Positions 61,471-64,000 of a DNA stretch of 64,000 nt are shown here, piece by piece. The stretch lies in assembly GCA_911728455.2 (NCBI GenBank), contig OU452230.1:4772412-4836411 (forward strand), in the 5' to 3' direction. A model generated the notes under the pieces. It ran no database searches, was not told the origin of the DNA, and saw nothing but the letters and a program-made list of their open reading frames with translations. Each line of letters starts with the position of its first letter. Position 1 is the first letter of the stretch. The position numbers and the translations under genes are program-made. Source of the DNA: Marthasterias glacialis. Lineage: Eukaryota; Echinodermata; Asteroidea; Forcipulatida; Asteriidae.

Positions 61471-62956
61471 TAAATGAAGTTTGGATGACATTCATAAACC
61501 TGTGATTATGTGTTGACATTGCAAGGTTGCCATAACCTCGTTATGCCTCGCGAAGACAGATTTACTGTTACGTGGCTGTAAAATGACTTTGTTTCCCGAA
61601 GTTTGTTTAATATACGAATAATTATCGGGAACAGTAACACAAATTCGACTGCAGCAGTGCGTTATATATGTTATTTAACGAAGACCGTATTACAGGGTTC
61701 TATCTATCAGTGTCAACTTTTATTAATGACTATTATAAAGCTTGATGATATTGTTGCGTGCCGGACTTAATGAACACTTTTGGGCGAAACGCAATTTTTC
61801 TCGGGTTCGGATAGCTATTTGATTCCAAACGAGACATTGGATAAATAAATTTTCATCATTCGATGACAGGCTGCTGGACTAATTCAACGAGTCAATAAAC
61901 ACCGAAGTCATTTATATGCACTGTATAAGCAATGTCTTTCGATGCGTCTTGACAGAGGACGTATGTTGAAAACAAAACCTACACATCAAACAGCTCTTCT
62001 CAATGATGAAATCAATACCTAGCTGGGAGGACAATTCCAGTCAGCTTCCTATGTGCCGTTATTTATTACACTTTTTATTATTTGAACGACACAGGCCCAA
62101 AGGAACACGTCCGTTATGAACTTGCTTTTTGAAATTAATAAATGGTGGAAACAGGATATGGTGATTTACAGTGAGACCGTGAGGGAGTAATGTTATATAA
62201 TATTACTTGACTACTAATGGGTATTAACTTCTACATGGGATTTGGTTAAAGGGCGTAACTTACTCCGTCGAAGGTCCTCCATTATGTAGACATACAGGCT
62301 ACAAAAAGATTTACAAATGTTTCAAATCGTCTCAGAGTTTATTATCTCTCTACATACCAAAAGTCCACACAATTTTAGTTCTGTTAATGAACACTGACAT
62401 TAACTTATTCTTACATGAATGGAATTAGTAATGCATTGTTAATTCTATTGTTCCTGGAGTGAAGCAGTATTTATTAGTTCTGTACACAAACGGCGGCCGG
62501 GGACCCATGGAAACAAAGAACACAGTAGTAAGGACCTAATGTGCCTGTTGTAAAATGTCATCGGAGGGTATGGTCAGACATGCCCCCTCCACCACACACA
62601 CACAGTCGTGAATCACCATTATGTCCGAGGACTTCTAGTGTTAATTATGTCGTTCCTGTACTGAAGCAATCTCCAGTAGTAGTACACACAGGTGCGTAAA
62701 CAGCTGCAATGTGGTACCTCCTATTGTCCCTGTTTTGTTTGTACCCCTAACTTTTCGTCAAATCCCATTGGGTTTGTAAGTGGGAATCTTCACCCAACCG
62801 GAAACCATGTTGTCCTTTTTTTAGGAACGCGTATACATACACACACCCTTTTACCCAATGTTGTTCTATTATGCCCTTTTCTGAAGAACAAATAAAACCT
62901 TGTGTGGTAGCACTGTTCCGTCGTGTAAAGTACCTGGGAAAGTTGGCGGGCGTTAA
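61471..62956. other. Non-coding stretch, no gene recognised
   Basis: Unique DNA of mixed composition; nothing supported. Confidence 0.4.
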
Positions 62957-63183
62957 GAGGCCCGTTTCAAACGTCGAATGTCTTGCCGCGTCGAATTCAG
63001 ATATTCCGATTTGTTTCGATTCGACATGGCAGGAGCACGACACTTGAAACCACTTTTGGCTCGACAGACCCTGACGTGCTATTGGTACAGTTCGACAGAA
63101 GCACGACGCTTCGACGTTCCATAGCCGATCTCAAAATGATTGGAATTCGACACGGCAAGGGCGCGAAGTTTGTAACGGGCCTT
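62957..63183. mobile_element. MITE with GGCCCGTTTCAAAC termini and iterated TTCGACACGGCA motifs
   Basis: The left end GGCCCGTTTCAAACGTCG ... CTTGCCGCGTCGAATTC is mirrored at the right end (GGCCCGTTACAAACTTCG ... CTTGCCGTGTCGAATTC on minus), about 45 bp with mismatches. Two more units of the same motif lie between, as GATTCGACATGGCAGGAGC and AGTTCGACAGAAGCACGAC. TTA occurs at both borders and may be a 3-bp target duplication. No coding capacity. Confidence 0.6.
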
Positions 63184-63540
63184 AGCCTACACGCAACCCA
63201 CTCCACTACGATAACTAGCAATTCATAGCAAAAATGTGCAATTAGACAAAAACAGTTTAGTGCATGAGTCACCTTCTCCACTCAAGATTGTAGCAACTAC
63301 AACACAACATTGCGTTCGATCTCGTTCTATCCCGTCTGGGCAAGCAGACGCCTCAACTCTAGTCACGGCATGTTCGTGTTTGGTACTAGAACATACTATA
63401 TGAACAGTTGGACTAAAAAAGTTCCCACACACACTCCGTAAAAGACAAATACAACAGAAGACGAGTTCAAACAATGCCACAGAAGATGAGTTCAAGCAAA
63501 GCGTGGAGAAACTAACTTGACAGTCAAGTTTTTGTCCACA
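63184..63540. other. Non-coding stretch, no gene recognised
   Basis: Unique DNA; the open frames on minus here show no family features. Confidence 0.4.

Positions 63541-64000
<460 letters not shown>

Overview
The window is nuclear DNA from an animal, AT-rich and almost without genes, and full of transposon remains and simple repeats. No bacterial or viral gene organisation is present. My best guess is a marine invertebrate deuterostome, probably an echinoderm: a Penelope-like retroelement of the GIY-YIG type, a tRNA-derived SINE at about 18 kb whose tail resembles echinoderm and hemichordate SINEs I remember, short TIR elements, and very long (AT)n, (GAA)n, (CAA)n and (TTG)n tracts. The species call is inference from memory. 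A 100-N assembly gap lies at 156-255.

The only long, convincing coding region is on the minus strand at 2338-4842 (open to 4941). It encodes the reverse transcriptase and C-terminal GIY-YIG endonuclease of a Penelope-like element (PLE). It belongs to a head-to-tail array of three near-identical PLE copies (1867-4965, 5070-6780, 6894-7104), each bounded by a long (AT)n tract. Copy 2 is 5' truncated and frameshifted, and copy 3 is only a terminal fragment. Each copy carries a hammerhead-ribozyme-like core in its 3' terminal region. An inverted pair at 16510-16973 carries a similar core.

The rest is non-autonomous repeats. They include hAT-like MITEs with 8-bp target duplications (10712-11518 and its inverted relative at 41900; 19021-19447 and 58763-59119), a TTAA-flanked MITE with a central hairpin (11949-12346) and an element with CCCTATCAGGACCG termini (32912-33811). 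A SINE family with a tRNA-Ile-like head occurs dispersed (1440-1557, 40590-40760, 40925-41080) and as a tandem array with a period of 323 bp (47703-49098). A striking set of unrelated short elements is built from diverged motifs of about 20-35 bp repeated in inverted arrangement (15205, 19750, 20814, 53640, 60168, 60791, 62957). This shared architecture is the most unusual pattern in the window.

Host-gene evidence is thin. There is one plausible signal-peptide first exon with a GTAAGT donor (55654-55749, minus), one TATA box (29678), one CCAAT/AAGATGGCG cluster (9420-9790) and two CpG-richer blocks (20480-20800, 38340-38730). The window is therefore most likely intergenic or a very large intron. 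The recently active-looking part is the PLE array and the SINE array; both are flanked by TA dinucleotide tracts.
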